Source of the DNA: Armadillidium nasatum
Taxonomy: Eukaryota; Arthropoda; Malacostraca; Isopoda; Armadillidiidae
Length of the DNA stretch: 20,458 bases
Assembly: GCA_009176605.1 (NCBI GenBank)
Contig: SEYY01024025.1
Span: 1 to 20,458 of the forward strand
Direction: 5' to 3'
Shown here: positions 1 through 19,780 of the stretch, piece by piece
Position numbering within the stretch: the first letter of the stretch is position 1
Layout: the number at the start of each line of letters is the position of its first letter
The notes under the pieces: model-generated
What the model was told of the DNA's origin: nothing
The model's database searches: none
What the model saw: only the letters and a program-made list of their open reading frames with translations
Position numbers and translations under genes: made by a program

Positions 1-190
1 CAGAACATGGAGTTATTATTTCTTCGAGTTTTATAGAAGGTGCCCAATGAACAGACTTTTTACTAGATGTTGGTGTGCTATGAATAAATGCACCTTGTTC
101 ATCAAATGTTTGTAGAAAACTATGAATAATACAACTACCGATTTCAGTTGTAGGTGAAGAAGATGAAACAATAGGAGAAGATATTGTGGT
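1..190 (-). pseudogene. Continuation of the pol C-terminal tail in a shifted frame
   Basis: To the left of about position 190 the long integrase frame stops at 144, but another minus-strand frame stays open to the window edge. It has the same Ser/Thr/Pro-rich composition as the tail before it. This looks like one single-base frameshift between about 170 and 195, with the tail continuing off the window. No known domain is recognised in this stretch. Confidence 0.6.
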
Positions 191-2620
191 CTTGCATTGG
201 ATGTTCTTTAAGAAAAGAATCGTCTAGAGTTGGAGTTATAGGTGAATTGACTAATCTATCGTTAATAACATTATTAGAAACAGAAGTTTGAGAATCTTCT
301 AAATTGAATATTATATTTTCGGATGATAATCTTCGAAAACATCTCCTAACAGGATATAATTCTGCAGTAACTAACTGATTTGTAATAGTTAGAGGGGTGT
401 ATGAAATAATAGAAGATTGTTGTGGAGAAACTGGTGATAACATGACTTGAGTATTCAAATTAACAGGAGAAAAATGAGTAGAGATAGTAGGAGAATTAGA
501 AGTATTTGTAAGAGAGAATAAATCAGGAGTAGGAGAAAAATTAGTAGGAGAAGCAAATAGCTCATTTAAATGAAAAGAAAATGATTCATCGATAGCATTA
601 GGAGTTATTATTGATTGTGGTAACTGAGTGATTTTAGATGTATGAATTTTATCAATGATTTGTAAACTGTTATGTAATTGAGATAAAAGTTGTTGTGATA
701 AAGAATTTATTTGATCAGTTTCATCAAATCCGACAAAATCGTCATCTGAGTCTACGGTTTCATCTAAATCAGGGCTAATTGGGATATCATCCACTAGATC
801 CTTTTCTATTACTTCAGGCAAAAGTAAAGGTGGAGGTATTACACGTTCAATTGTGTTGTCGTCATTTAGAGTCGTTTTTGTCAAAAATTTATGGAATAAG
901 GGATGGTTTTTAAGATATTCGGGTGGACTATACCATTTCTTCAATTGCTTGTGATGGACTTTATATAATCTTTGAGTTTCCTTAGACTGTACTATGTACG
1001 TTACGTTATTATTATTTACTTTGATTATTGTTAATGGTCCTTGATAGCGATCCTTGAATTTGTTAGTAGTACGATCTCCAGGCAATTGTAATTTTAAAGC
1101 TACTTCTTGGCCGATTGAGAAGGATTTATAGTTGGTATTTCCTTCATCCCAATATTCGTTGAATCGGGTCCAAGGAAGGTTTGGACGGGTGTCATGAGCT
1201 TCAGAGTAAATTATTTCAGCTGGAGAACGTTTTGTTTCTGAATGGATGGTATTATTATATATGAGAGCTACTGAAGACAGTTGAATGTCCCAGTTTGATG
1301 GATCTCGTAATGTTCCACGGAGATATTGGATTAAAGTTCGATTGACTCTTTCTGCGATTCCATTTGACGATGGGTTATAAGGGGTGGTATAAATATGTTT
1401 AATATTATGGAGTATTAAGAGTTCTTCAAATTCAGGACCTCTGAATTCACGGGCATTATCTGATAATAGTCTGGAGGGTATTAATGGCAAATAGGGTAGA
1501 ATATTTCTTAGGGCAGCTGTTACTAGGGAAGTATGTTTTGATCTAAGGGGAACTGTGGCTATCCATTTACTATAATGATCAATTAAAACAAAAATGTAAC
1601 TATTTCCTTTAGATGACTTTGGTAATTGTAATAGGTCTACAGCTACTAATTCAAAGGGAAATCTAGTATTAATCTTTAACATCGGAGGGGCATGGTAAAT
1701 ATTAGAAACTTTTCCTAGCTGACAATGGTGGCATGTCATTGAAATGTCTTTACATATCATTCTTAATTTTGGATGCCATATGATCCAATCTAAAAGTGCA
1801 TATAACTTATTTTGGCCTATATGGGCAAATTCATGGTGATTAATTATAGCAACCTGTAAAGCAAAATTGAATGAGACTAAATAGTGATAATGGTCTTTTC
1901 TATTTCGGTGGATTAAATAATTATTATATATAGAGATAGAATTACGAGCATAGGAAAAATTTTTAAGGGGACCTAAGAAGGGTTGATTTTTGCTAATGGC
2001 ATTCTTTAGCCGTTTAAGAATTGGATCATTTAATTGACATTCCATAATATGGGTCATAGTTACTTCTACAGAGTCTTGGGGGTTTATTAAAAGAGAAAAA
2101 TTATGGATTTGGAGAGTTTCTGTAGGAACTAAAGTGCTATTATTTTCTCCATCAATTGTGACTATTGATGGAGTGGAGAAATTTTCTATTATGATATCAT
2201 CATTATTTATATCTTCAGAATCTTCAGAATCCAATAAATGAAGTATCACTGCTGGCGCTGATAAAATTGGGAAACTAGATAAAGCATCAACAGCTGTTTG
2301 AGGTAATTTTGATTTGGTAGGGGTTAACAAATTATAATGGATACCTCCCAAACAAAATAAACAACAAATATCTTTATGATTGGGATTTCCGAAATGTAAA
2401 GGATGGTCTTTGCTGTAGTAAACTAGTACTCGTACAAGATATATATTTGAGAAAGCTTCGATACTATGAGTAAATGGCAATTGTCCAGGGAATTTAGTTA
2501 GTTGTAACTGTTTTAATGTTTGTTTTGCTTCTCTTCCTGTAGGTATGTGATACTTTTCACGGTTATCTAGCAATTCTTGGACAACCTCTTGTCTTATTAA
2601 TAGGTGAAAATCTAATTTTC
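144..2620 (-). CDS. Retrotransposon integrase region of pol with long C-terminal tail
   Basis: An open frame of about 809 codons from 2573, with homology beginning a little upstream near 2620 in the same frame. The first 170 or so residues are a linker after RNase H and hold an acidic patch (DSEDSEDINNDD). The integrase zinc-binding domain follows as HX3HX29CX2C (near residues 246-283). The catalytic core has D in AVDLL, D in LSDNARE and E in GIAERVNR, with exactly 35 residues between the last two, which is canonical D-35-E. A GPY/F-like module (RYQGPLTI, near residue 509) comes next. About 250 further residues are Ser/Thr/Pro/Asp-rich with no recognised domain. The enzyme would process LTR ends and join cDNA to host DNA. 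The catalytic residues look intact, but the frame is disconnected from RT by frameshifts on its N-terminal side. Confidence 0.92.
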
Positions 2621-2795
2621 CATGGAGAAATTGAGGAAAAACACTGGAAGAAGCGAATCACCTCCTCCAGGTAATTATAATCATCATAAATCCCTTCGGG
2701 TAATTCTGGTAAATAGGTATCCTTATTATTTTGGATTTGCAATTCGTATGGAACTCGAGAAAGGATATCTGCGACTATATTTTCCTTTTCCAGGC
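2563..2795 (-). CDS. Retrotransposon RNase H C-terminus and linker (frame fragment)
   Basis: A short minus-strand frame that continues the RNase H end. It opens with ENIVADILSR, the typical Ty3/gypsy end of RNase H (usually N..AD.LSR). It runs into the linker before the integrase. Upstream it is cut from the RNase H frame by a one-base shift in an A/G run (2781-2792). Downstream another shift in an A-run (about 2611-2622) separates it from the integrase frame. It is not an independent gene. Confidence 0.8.
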
Positions 2796-3507
2796 ACATA
2801 ATTGAGCTCATAGTCGATATCGTTTAATTCTTCCAATGTTCTGGCTACTCGTTGGTTCACTAGAGGCATATTGTGTAGAAAAAGAAGAGGTTTGTGATCG
2901 GTGAAAATAATCACTCGGATCCCGTATAAAAATGGTTTAAGGGATCGTATAGCCCACCTAATGGCGGCTACTTCGCGTTCAGTTGTACTATATGCTCGTT
3001 GAGCTTTTGAAAATACCATAGAAATGTATGCTATTGGTTTTTCTATGTCTTCCTGTATTTGGCTCAGGCATGCACCTGCACCAATACCAGAAGCATCAGT
3101 ATGGAGAAAAAGTGGATTTGCGTTTGGAGTTCTGTCTGGATAAGATAATAGAGGTGGGGTGGTTAGTTTTTCTTTAAGACATTCGAAAGCTTGTTGGCAT
3201 TGATCAGTCCATTGGAAGTTTTTAGTGAGTTTTAATAAGTCGAAAAGAGGTTTGGCTATTTCGGAACAATGGGGTATGTGACGTCGGTAAAAGTTTACTA
3301 GCCCCATAAATTGTCTAACTTGTCTAACGGTCTTTGGAACTGGGAAATCTTTTACACCTTTGATGTTCTTTTCTAGAGGAATCATACCTTGGTATGAAAT
3401 CTGGTGTCCTAAAAACTTTACCTCTGTTCTTAGGAGATTGGTTTTTGAGGGTTTCAGTTTGAAGCCAGCTTTGATAAATGCTGTTAAGACTTCTTCTAGG
3501 ATAGGTA
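2726..3507 (-). CDS. Retrotransposon RT thumb/connection and RNase H
   Basis: This frame holds the RT thumb/connection signature (VRQFMGLVNFYRRHIP), followed by the RNase H domain. The RNase H acidic residues are seen as D in LHTDAS, E in TTEREVAA and D in FTDHKPL. The gypsy-type ..FSKAQRAYSTTERE.. block lies between the first two. The RNase H would degrade the RNA strand of the cDNA hybrid. The frame is really open to about 3507, where a one-base shift separates it from the RT palm frame. At its 3' end a second shift cuts it inside the conserved VPGK..N.AD block. Confidence 0.9.
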
Positions 3508-3872
3508 AGGTGTTTTTCGAAGGTCTGGCTTATAATGAGGACATCGTCCAAATAGATCATTACTTCCTGCCAAGGTATGTGACATAAAGCTAACCGCATT
3601 GCACGTTGAAAAGTCGCAGGGCCATTTTTAACGCCGAAAGGCATTCTCATGAATTCCCAATGACCTAGCGGTGTAGAGAAAGCTGTTTTTTCGATACTTT
3701 CTTCCTCCATTTCGATCTGATAATAGCCTTTAATAAGGTCTATTGTGGAGAAATATTTCATTCCTTGTAGGCTAAATAGAGTGTCAGTCAAATTCGGTAT
3801 AGGGAAAGAGTCTCCTTTAGTCACTTCATTGAGTTTTCGGTAGTCGATGCATAAACGCATAGCTCCATCTGG
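3324..3872 (-). CDS. Retrotransposon reverse transcriptase palm/fingers
   Basis: This frame contains the RT core. CIDYRKLNEVT is motif 1/2, TIDLIKGYYQI carries the first catalytic Asp, FMRMPFGVKNGPATFQR is the template-grip block, and YLDD is the catalytic box, with its codons at 3543-3554. The sequence is of the gypsy/17.6/Osvaldo type. A one-base shift in an A-run at about 3873-3876 separates it from the upstream protease frame. Another shift near 3497-3507 makes its last 45 or so residues out-of-frame sequence rather than real RT. Confidence 0.93.
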   Translation of the reverse strand, partial: PDGAMRLCIDYRKLNEVTKGDSFPIPNLTDTLFSLQGMKYFSTIDLIKGYYQIEMEEESIEKTAFSTPLGHWEFMRMPFGVKNGPATFQRAMRLALCHIPWQEVMIYLDDVLIISQTFEKHLTYPRRSLNSIYQSWLQTETLKNQSPKNRGKVFRTPDFIPRYDSSRKEHQRCKRFPSSKDR

Positions 3873-5133
3873 TTTTCCTGACGGGAACTACGGGTGCGGA
3901 ATATGGTGAATAAGATTTTCTGATTATTCCGTCAGCTTCTAATTGTTGACATACTTTTTCGACCTCATAAAGAATAGGACCTTGTAAGCGTCTTACTGGA
4001 CAACACACTGGGTCATCTACAAGTGTGTCTATTGTGTGTTTAAGTATAGAGGTACATCCTACATCGTCATCTCCTAAGCTTAAAGCAGTAGGATATTTCA
4101 TTAGAAGTTGGATAAGTTGTTCTTTTTGGCTTGATGTAAGAGTAGTAGAACCTAAATCAAAGGCTTCATATAATGATTCTAGCGTCCATTCAGGATAAGT
4201 AGTTTGGGGTTTCTGAGACAACTCTACTACATTAATAGAAGAAAAAGAAGAATCTAGTGAGAGAATAGAGAAAGTACCTAGAGAATATCCGCGTTTAAGA
4301 TGTATTGGATTATCATTAAAATTAAAACAATATAAGTATATAATCTGATCTGGAGAATAGTTTAGAACAATATGATCCATTACAAATTTATTAGAATCAT
4401 TTGGAGTAAATAATAGAAGGGTGTTATAATTAAAAATTAGATGATCAATAGAGATGGGGATAGTGATACACTTATTAGGTGGCAAAGAAATATCTTTGTC
4501 TATCATTGCAATTCCATCTCTAGATTGCAATGTACGGATATCTTCGGCGATTATAGTAAGATGATTTTTATTTCTTTTTATTAATTGTTTAGTGGCTAAG
4601 TCGGGTAATAGCTGTTCATGGCTTAAAAAGTCATACCCTAGGATCAAATCATAATTTGTAACTTGATCGTCCACAACTATGAATGGATGTGGTTCAGTTA
4701 TATAAGTTCTAGAAAGTTGGACTTGGAAAGTTACAATACCATAAACAGGAAATACCGTTCCTCCAATTCCTTGTACACCACTATATGTGGTTGAAAATAA
4801 TGGATAATTTTGGGAATTTAAGAGACTATATGTTTTGGAGGTTATAAGACTCCCAGCGGCACCAGTATCTACAAGAGCCGTGAGTAGTTTGTCTTGCTTA
4901 GAATCTTTTATGAAAACACCTACTAATAAGGTATCTTTAGGAGGTACTTGTAAGGTATGAAATTGAATAATAGAATTAGAAATAGAAGAATTAGTTTTAG
5001 GAGTAAGAGAATTAGAATTAGAGGTTAATGTAGTAAAATCGTCTATAGAGGATGGTTCTATCGGCGGTTTTATTATGGAGGGTAATTCTGGAGTAACTTC
5101 TATTGCTATCAGAGTTAGAGATGTCTGGAGTTC
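3826..5133 (-). CDS. Retrotransposon aspartic protease and RT N-terminal region
   Basis: The frame is open from 5133 down to 3826, well upstream of any usable ATG, as expected for an internal pol segment. The retropepsin active site LVDTGAAGS is encoded at about 4843-4872, with the DTG codons at 4861-4869. The ILGYDFL block (near 4630) is the late conserved protease motif. The last part enters RT (YSAPVVPVRK) before the frame is lost at the homopolymer shift near 3875. The protease would mature the Gag-Pol polyprotein as a homodimer. Upstream the frame is lost near 5100-5133, probably through another one-base shift. Confidence 0.88.
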   Translation of the reverse strand, partial: ELQTSLTLIAIEVTPELPSIIKPPIEPSSIDDFTTLTSNSNSLTPKTNSSISNSIIQFHTLQVPPKDTLLVGVFIKDSKQDKLLTALVDTGAAGSLITSKTYSLLNSQNYPLFSTTYSGVQGIGGTVFPVYGIVTFQVQLSRTYITEPHPFIVVDDQVTNYDLILGYDFLSHEQLLPDLATKQLIKRNKNHLTIIAEDIRTLQSRDGIAMIDKDISLPPNKCITIPISIDHLIFNYNTLLLFTPNDSNKFVMDHIVLNYSPDQIIYLYCFNFNDNPIHLKRGYSLGTFSILSLDSSFSSINVVELSQKPQTTYPEWTLESLYEAFDLGSTTLTSSQKEQLIQLLMKYPTALSLGDDDVGCTSILKHTIDTLVDDPVCCPVRRLQGPILYEVEKVCQQLEADGIIRKSYSPYSAPVVPVRKTRWSYAFMHRLPKTQ

Positions 5134-5304
5134 CTAATGTAGGATGTAGCAACGGTGATCCATCCGTTGATGATACTTTCTTTGTTCTTTGGGGTTTTGG
5201 AGATTCTGGAGAATAGTTTAAATTAACTATTAGTGATGAAAGGGTCCACTAGAGGAATTGGAATCTATTAAACTCTGTGGGTGGATCATTCACCACAGAG
5301 GATA

Positions 5305-5763
5305 TTAGTTTCCCTGATGGGAATAGGATGGTGGTTTATATTGAGGGCAGTCTTTACCTAAGTGCGGTCCTCCACACTCGGTACAACTTAGAGAGTCATC
5401 ACGAGCTTGTTGTTTTTGTTGTCTAGTAGGGCAATTATTGATTATATGGCCGGTCTGTTCGCAATGAATGCATTTATTTTGTCGTTGATAACAGTTGTTA
5501 TATAGATGTCCTCTTTTCCCACAAAATTTGCAGTAGGGACGAGAACGGCAATCTCGAACATCATGACCTGACTTTTTACAATAATTGCATGTCACATTCG
5601 AGGAGTTATTTCTATTATTAGTTCTTTGGAGATCCATTCCACTGTTGTTGGTTTCTATTGTTGTTGTTCCTATTTGTGTTATTACCAAAAGTTCTAGGAG
5701 GTGTTCGACTCCTTGACCTATTATTTCTATTATTATTAATAGAATTTTGCTTATAAGGAACAT
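5305..5763 (-). CDS. Retrotransposon Gag nucleocapsid with four zinc knuckles
   Basis: Four consecutive CCHC-type knuckles are visible in one frame: CNYCKKSGHDVRDC, CKFCGKRGHLYNNC and CIHCEQTGHIINNC (all CX2CX4HX4C), then CTECGGPHLGKDC (CX2CX3HX4C, one residue short). The region before them is Asn/Arg/Gln-rich and basic. Zinc knuckles package the element RNA and assist primer annealing. One or two knuckles is more usual for Ty3/gypsy Gag, so four is notable. The upstream part overlaps another frame (5618-5857) that carries Asn/Arg-rich Gag linker, which implies a frameshift near 5640-5760. Confidence 0.88.
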   Translation of the reverse strand: MFLISKILLIIIEIIGQGVEHLLELLVITQIGTTTIETNNSGMDLQRTNNRNNSSNVTCNYCKKSGHDVRDCRSRPYCKFCGKRGHLYNNCYQRQNKCIHCEQTGHIINNCPTRQQKQQARDDSLSCTECGGPHLGKDCPQYKPPSYSHQGN

Positions 5764-6705
5764 TTTTCGCTTTATCCTGTTGACCAGTTACTTGAGCAAA
5801 AGTTGGTTGATTAGGATGATTAGGAAAAATAATTTGGAGGAGTAGGGGGTTGAGCAATTTCAGGAATATTGATTATTATTAGATCGTATTGGGAACTGCA
5901 TTCACTTTGAATTGGCAATCCCAACTTGGTTGTTGGGGTGGCGTCATTTGAGGTTGGAAAGTTAGTTAGATCAATTAATTCTGGGATGGTGGTTTTATTT
6001 GTTACATTTATTTGGAGTTTGTATAGGATAAGACCTTTGTGGTAATTCTTGGGTTTGATAATTAGTATAGATTTGATCAATTATATTGACTAAATCATCC
6101 CAAGATATTTCCTCTCTTCTGGACATTTCACAAATCATGACATGTGATTTTACTGTTTGCTGGATATGTAGAGGTAAACTATTGATTAATTTTTCTCTAA
6201 GTATCATTAAAGGTTTCAATTTCTGCAGTAGGAAAAGCTTTTTCTGCTAACCCTTGCAAGCGCAGAGCAAACAAGGGAATGGTTTCATTATAATCCATTA
6301 CTGCATTTTCAAAATTTGTCTGATCAGTTTTGTTTTGCTTTGAAATATGCTTTATTAAACCATTGGGTAAGTTCATAGACTATAATAGTAGTATCCAGAG
6401 TTATTTTTCATTAAAAGATCATATACAGTCTTAATATGTCCTTCTAGATGTAAACCAAGATAAGTTCTCCATTCATCTGTAGAAGACTGTGGGTACATAG
6501 TTTTAACATATTCTTCAAATCTGGTGAGGAAATTGGGGAAAAGTCTCTCCGTCTTCCAATTTATATTTACCTAGAGGGATCATTTTAGTGGGTTTCTTTT
6601 GGAGTGCTAAGTTGCTGAACTAGTTGAGATAATGTCTGTAGCATCTGCTGATTTTGAGCTATTAGTTCTCGATTTTGGGACAATAGTTCATTCATAATCC
6701 TCGAA
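5764..6705 (-). pseudogene. Retrotransposon Gag capsid region, broken by several frameshifts
   Basis: No single frame spans this stretch, but Gag-like segments follow one another in different minus-strand frames. These are a Gln-rich coiled-coil-like piece (6615-6705), a capsid-like piece with WRTYLGLHLEG (near 6450-6480), and a later piece with LPLHIQQTVKSH and EISWDDLVNIIDQIY (6080-6200). The order matches the capsid of retrotransposon Gag. Apparent one-base shifts lie near 6600, 6535, about 6370 and 6215. The breaks may be real decay or assembly indels. Confidence 0.75.
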
Positions 6706-7149
6706 TCAACTAATGTATAAGTAGGTGAAGTTTGAATAGGCTGAGTCTTGAGCTAGCGGTTGTGTAGGGATATTTGGTGCTTGTACATTAAATGTTTGCT
6801 GTTGTGATAAAGGTGGAATAGCAAAAGATACTCTAGGATCAATAGGAGCTGAAATATTAGAAGTTGCAGTTGTAAATAAAGGTAAATTAGAACTAATAGG
6901 AAATGGATATGCTAGAGAACTTTGAACAGTGTTTAACCAATTTACATTAGACTGGGAAAACTCCAATGATGTCATTGGTGGTACCCAATTTTGTTGAGTT
7001 AAAAGCATGGAAATACTAGTAGAAGGATTACTTACAACATTAGATGTGTCAACATTAGTGTCAGTTTTTAAAGTCATAGTTATTGGAACAGTTTCAGTAT
7101 CTATACCATATTCTTTCTCTTCCATTGTTTCTAAATTTTCAGTGGACAT
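6706..7149 (-). CDS. Retrotransposon Gag N-terminal part
   Basis: The likely start is the ATG at 7147-7149 (MSTENLETMEEKEYG). An earlier in-frame ATG at 7182 would add eleven residues. The encoded segment is acidic at its start, then Ser/Thr/Gln/Pro-rich, with no recognisable domain. This is common for the N-terminal part of retrotransposon Gag. The frame is lost near 6740-6755, where the coding signal moves to another frame that encodes the Gln-rich segment. It sits about 180 bases inside the primer-binding site, as expected for gag after a short leader. Confidence 0.75.
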   Translation of the reverse strand: MSTENLETMEEKEYGIDTETVPITMTLKTDTNVDTSNVVSNPSTSISMLLTQQNWVPPMTSLEFSQSNVNWLNTVQSSLAYPFPISSNLPLFTTATSNISAPIDPRVSFAIPPLSQQQTFNVQAPNIPTQPLAQDSAYSNFTYLYIS

Positions 7150-7327
7150 TATATTGAATATATAAGTATGAAACAAACACACAAATCAGAAAACTAATAA
7201 AACTGGTATACTGGTACGTAATATAAAATGAATACTATCTTAAACCTAGTTTACTACTTGGCTAGTGGATTACAATTCAACAATTGGTAACAGAACAAAG
7301 ACAACAGAACAGTAGTGTAGAAACTAC
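7150..7327 (-). other. Retrotransposon leader between primer-binding site and gag
   Basis: Short AT-rich non-coding stretch between the primer-binding site and the gag start codon. It would contain the packaging signal of the element. No motif is recognised. Confidence 0.55.
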
Positions 7328-7339
7328 GCTCTGCTACCA
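7328..7339 (-). promoter_or_regulatory. Candidate tRNA primer-binding site
   Basis: On the minus strand TGGTAGCAGAGC begins one base inside a TAACA end. A PBS starts with TGG because it pairs with the CCA end of the primer tRNA. Position, spacing from the LTR edge and distance to gag all fit. The primer tRNA species is not assigned. Confidence 0.7.
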
Positions 7340-7340
7340 A

Positions 7341-8740
7341 TGTTAAAAAAAAATTTTGACTTAATGTGGGGAAATAGATGATTTCAGGGGCTATAGAGGA
7401 TCTAAGATGACCTAAAAGTAGACCCCACAAATCTGGCCCTAAAATAAACTTAACCAGATTGAAGTCTCAATGACTTCCTACCAATTCTGAAAATCCTTGT
7501 TCTTAGAATTAATAAAAAAAAATATAATACAAATGAAATATATATATCACGTACCAGATCTTCAATTCAGGAGAAGAAACTAACATAAAAATAGAGATTG
7601 GATTCTTCCTACTCAAGTGCCTTCAAGATTCCCAATGATGTTATAAAAGCGAGAAAGAATATTGGAGAAAAACTCTCAGAATTTCACAACACACAACAGT
7701 TTTCATGCAAAGAAAATAAATAATTTATTAGAGACCATATAATGTGTCCGCGCATGCAAGTGAAAGTACAAGAGGAATTATAAGTTATAGTTACCTTGTG
7801 TACTGTACAGGATGAGACTCCTCCAATAAACCTTACACTTACATGCGGGAAAAAGAATAAGCAAGCAAAGGATAAATAAATTTAATAAAGAAATTTGTTA
7901 TACATAAAAAAAATAAAGCAGTTTTTTTTTTTTTTTTTTATTTTTTTTTTGAGTTTTTTAAAGTTATGTTTATATGCTTATATTTACCAACAAAAAATAT
8001 TTCCTATCCCTATCCACAAATACACTGTTCATTCATTGCGCAAACAGCAAAAAAAATCACTTTCACTCTCGATAAAGTAATAATATATATATATATATAT
8101 ATATATAGAATGATAGAATATCAAATAAACACTATACCCTTTGAGTATAATTCAATTAACTTAATACTAAATGTTATAAAAAAAAAAAAACTTCTTTCCA
8201 ACTTTTCAACAAAAAAAATAAATATATGTATATATATCTATATATATAAATTCATTAGATATTATAAAGCAAGAATCCAATTATGGAAAAAGCTCGCACC
8301 TGCATTTCCTTTGGTGTTAATATTTTATTCTTTTGAGAAATTGAGAGAGAATTATTATTCTTACTATCCCTTGGTTTTACACGGGATAAAGAATTTACAA
8401 TGTCTGGAGTCAACAACAATTTAGGCTCCAGTTAGTAATAAAAAGGGGCTCAAGAATGTGAGATGAAATTGAGTGAATCTACAAAAACAGAAATGAAGGT
8501 CTTGAAACTGGATCAGTCTAGGATCCACAACCCGGATTATTCTTTGGTCAATTCTAGAAAGGTTCCTGAACCCGGACCTAAAATATTTAATAATAAAAAT
8601 TTACAGACTTAAGGCCTTTAAGAGATTTACCTATTTTATATGAATTCATTAGAGAACTATCACATGAATGATATCACATTAAAATTTTAATAATTACTAT
8701 TTGCATACCTCACACAAAGTTGAGGTCAATCCTGTTAACA
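7341..8740 (-). repeat. Candidate 5' LTR of the retrotransposon (outer edge uncertain)
   Basis: The inner edge at 7341 is supported by the adjacent PBS and by TGTTA on the plus strand, so the LTR ends TAACA on the minus strand. A matching outer edge (TGTTA on the minus strand) occurs at 8736-8740, giving a TGTTA..TAACA LTR of about 1.4 kb. A shorter option ends at 7585. The longer one is preferred because minus-strand AATAAA signals (for example 7724-7729) lie inside it, whereas none was found in the 245-bp version. The 3' LTR is outside the window, so identity of the two LTRs cannot be tested. Confidence 0.4.
8083..8107. repeat. Short (AT)n tract
   Basis: About 25 bp inside the candidate LTR region. 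Confidence 0.9.
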
Positions 8741-9153
8741 AATATGGTTGTTGAAATTAGAGTCCAAAACAGAGATGCTTTTTCCTAAACAAAAGAGTCA
8801 TTATAACCAATGATGCAACGATGCTAAAAAAATATGCTGTGACATTCCCAAAAAGGAACAAATAATTAAGCCTACCTTTAGTTTTCCTGAGCTTTGATCT
8901 TTGATACTGATAGTATGAACTATTAATTTGTGAGATACAATCAACACCAAATAATAATTAAATTCAATGCTTTTTATTGTTATATTGTTATATTTAATAA
9001 CACACACTTCAAGAGATTAGAAATTATAAATCACATAAATTCTGTAATTAAAGAAAACACTTTTGATAATAGATATGTAAATTCTACACAAAAAAAAAAC
9101 AAAGAGACAATGGAATATAAAAATATAAAATAACCAAAAATAGGGATTTCCCT

Positions 9154-9290
<137 letters not shown>

Positions 9291-9373
9291 CATCCACATC
9301 CCGGAATATCCTCACCAAAATTAACATCCGCATACAAATAGCAAATATGAAATTACGATATCCATATCACTAA

Positions 9374-9473
<100 letters not shown>

Positions 9474-9521
9474 TGCTTTAATGTGTTCTAGTTTCTAAGA
9501 ATTTTGGATACTTAAAGTGAC

Positions 9522-9553
<32 letters not shown>

Positions 9554-9556
9554 CAG

Positions 9557-19217
<9,661 letters not shown>

Positions 19218-19283
<66 letters not shown>

Positions 19284-19286
19284 GGT
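19218..19286 (+). repeat. (TTA)n array between two alternative donor sites
   Basis: About 20 copies of TTA start inside the weak donor AG|GTTATT (GT 19218-19219) and end at TATAG|GTAAGT (GT 19285-19286), which is a consensus donor. In the exon frame the array reads as Leu codons, ending in TAG at 19282-19284. Confidence 0.88.
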
Positions 19287-19388
19287 AAGTAAAAATTAGA
19301 AATAGTTAACTTTAGACTTTCAAGGAAAGTTGTTCGTAGCATAGTAAGCAGGAAAATTAAGACGAAGGTTTATTAACAAAATGAAATG

Positions 19389-19780
<392 letters not shown>

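Larger units (their letters stand above)
1..8740 (-). mobile_element. Ty3/gypsy-type LTR retrotransposon, incomplete at the left edge
   Basis: Read leftward, the domain order is gag (zinc knuckles), protease, reverse transcriptase, RNase H, integrase. RT before integrase is the Ty3/gypsy (Metaviridae) order. Seen directly: four CCHC-type knuckles (5360-5600), a VDTGA protease site (about 4861), YLDD (3543-3554), an RNase H D-E-D pattern and the integrase HHCC/DDE motifs. A primer-binding site and the inner LTR edge sit at 7328-7341. The 3' end and 3' LTR lie left of the window, so no target-site duplication can be checked. The outer LTR edge is uncertain: 8740 (ends TTAACA) is the preferred candidate and 7585 (CTAACA) the alternative. 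The frames are broken by about ten or more one-base shifts, so this copy is probably not autonomous as assembled. It lies antisense to the helicase gene on its right. Confidence 0.9.

Noticed and set aside
3360..3587. Plus-strand open frame over the RT
   Set aside because: It is the antisense shadow of the reverse transcriptase frame.
7642..7649. TATAAAAG on the plus strand as a host promoter
   Set aside because: It lies in the region of the candidate LTR, on the opposite strand to the element. No exon or transcript start follows it, and a chance match is likely in A/T-rich DNA.
7895..8424. Plus-strand open frames with Phe, Ile/Tyr and Lys runs
   Set aside because: They arise from T, AT and A runs in the candidate LTR region and show no protein-like composition.
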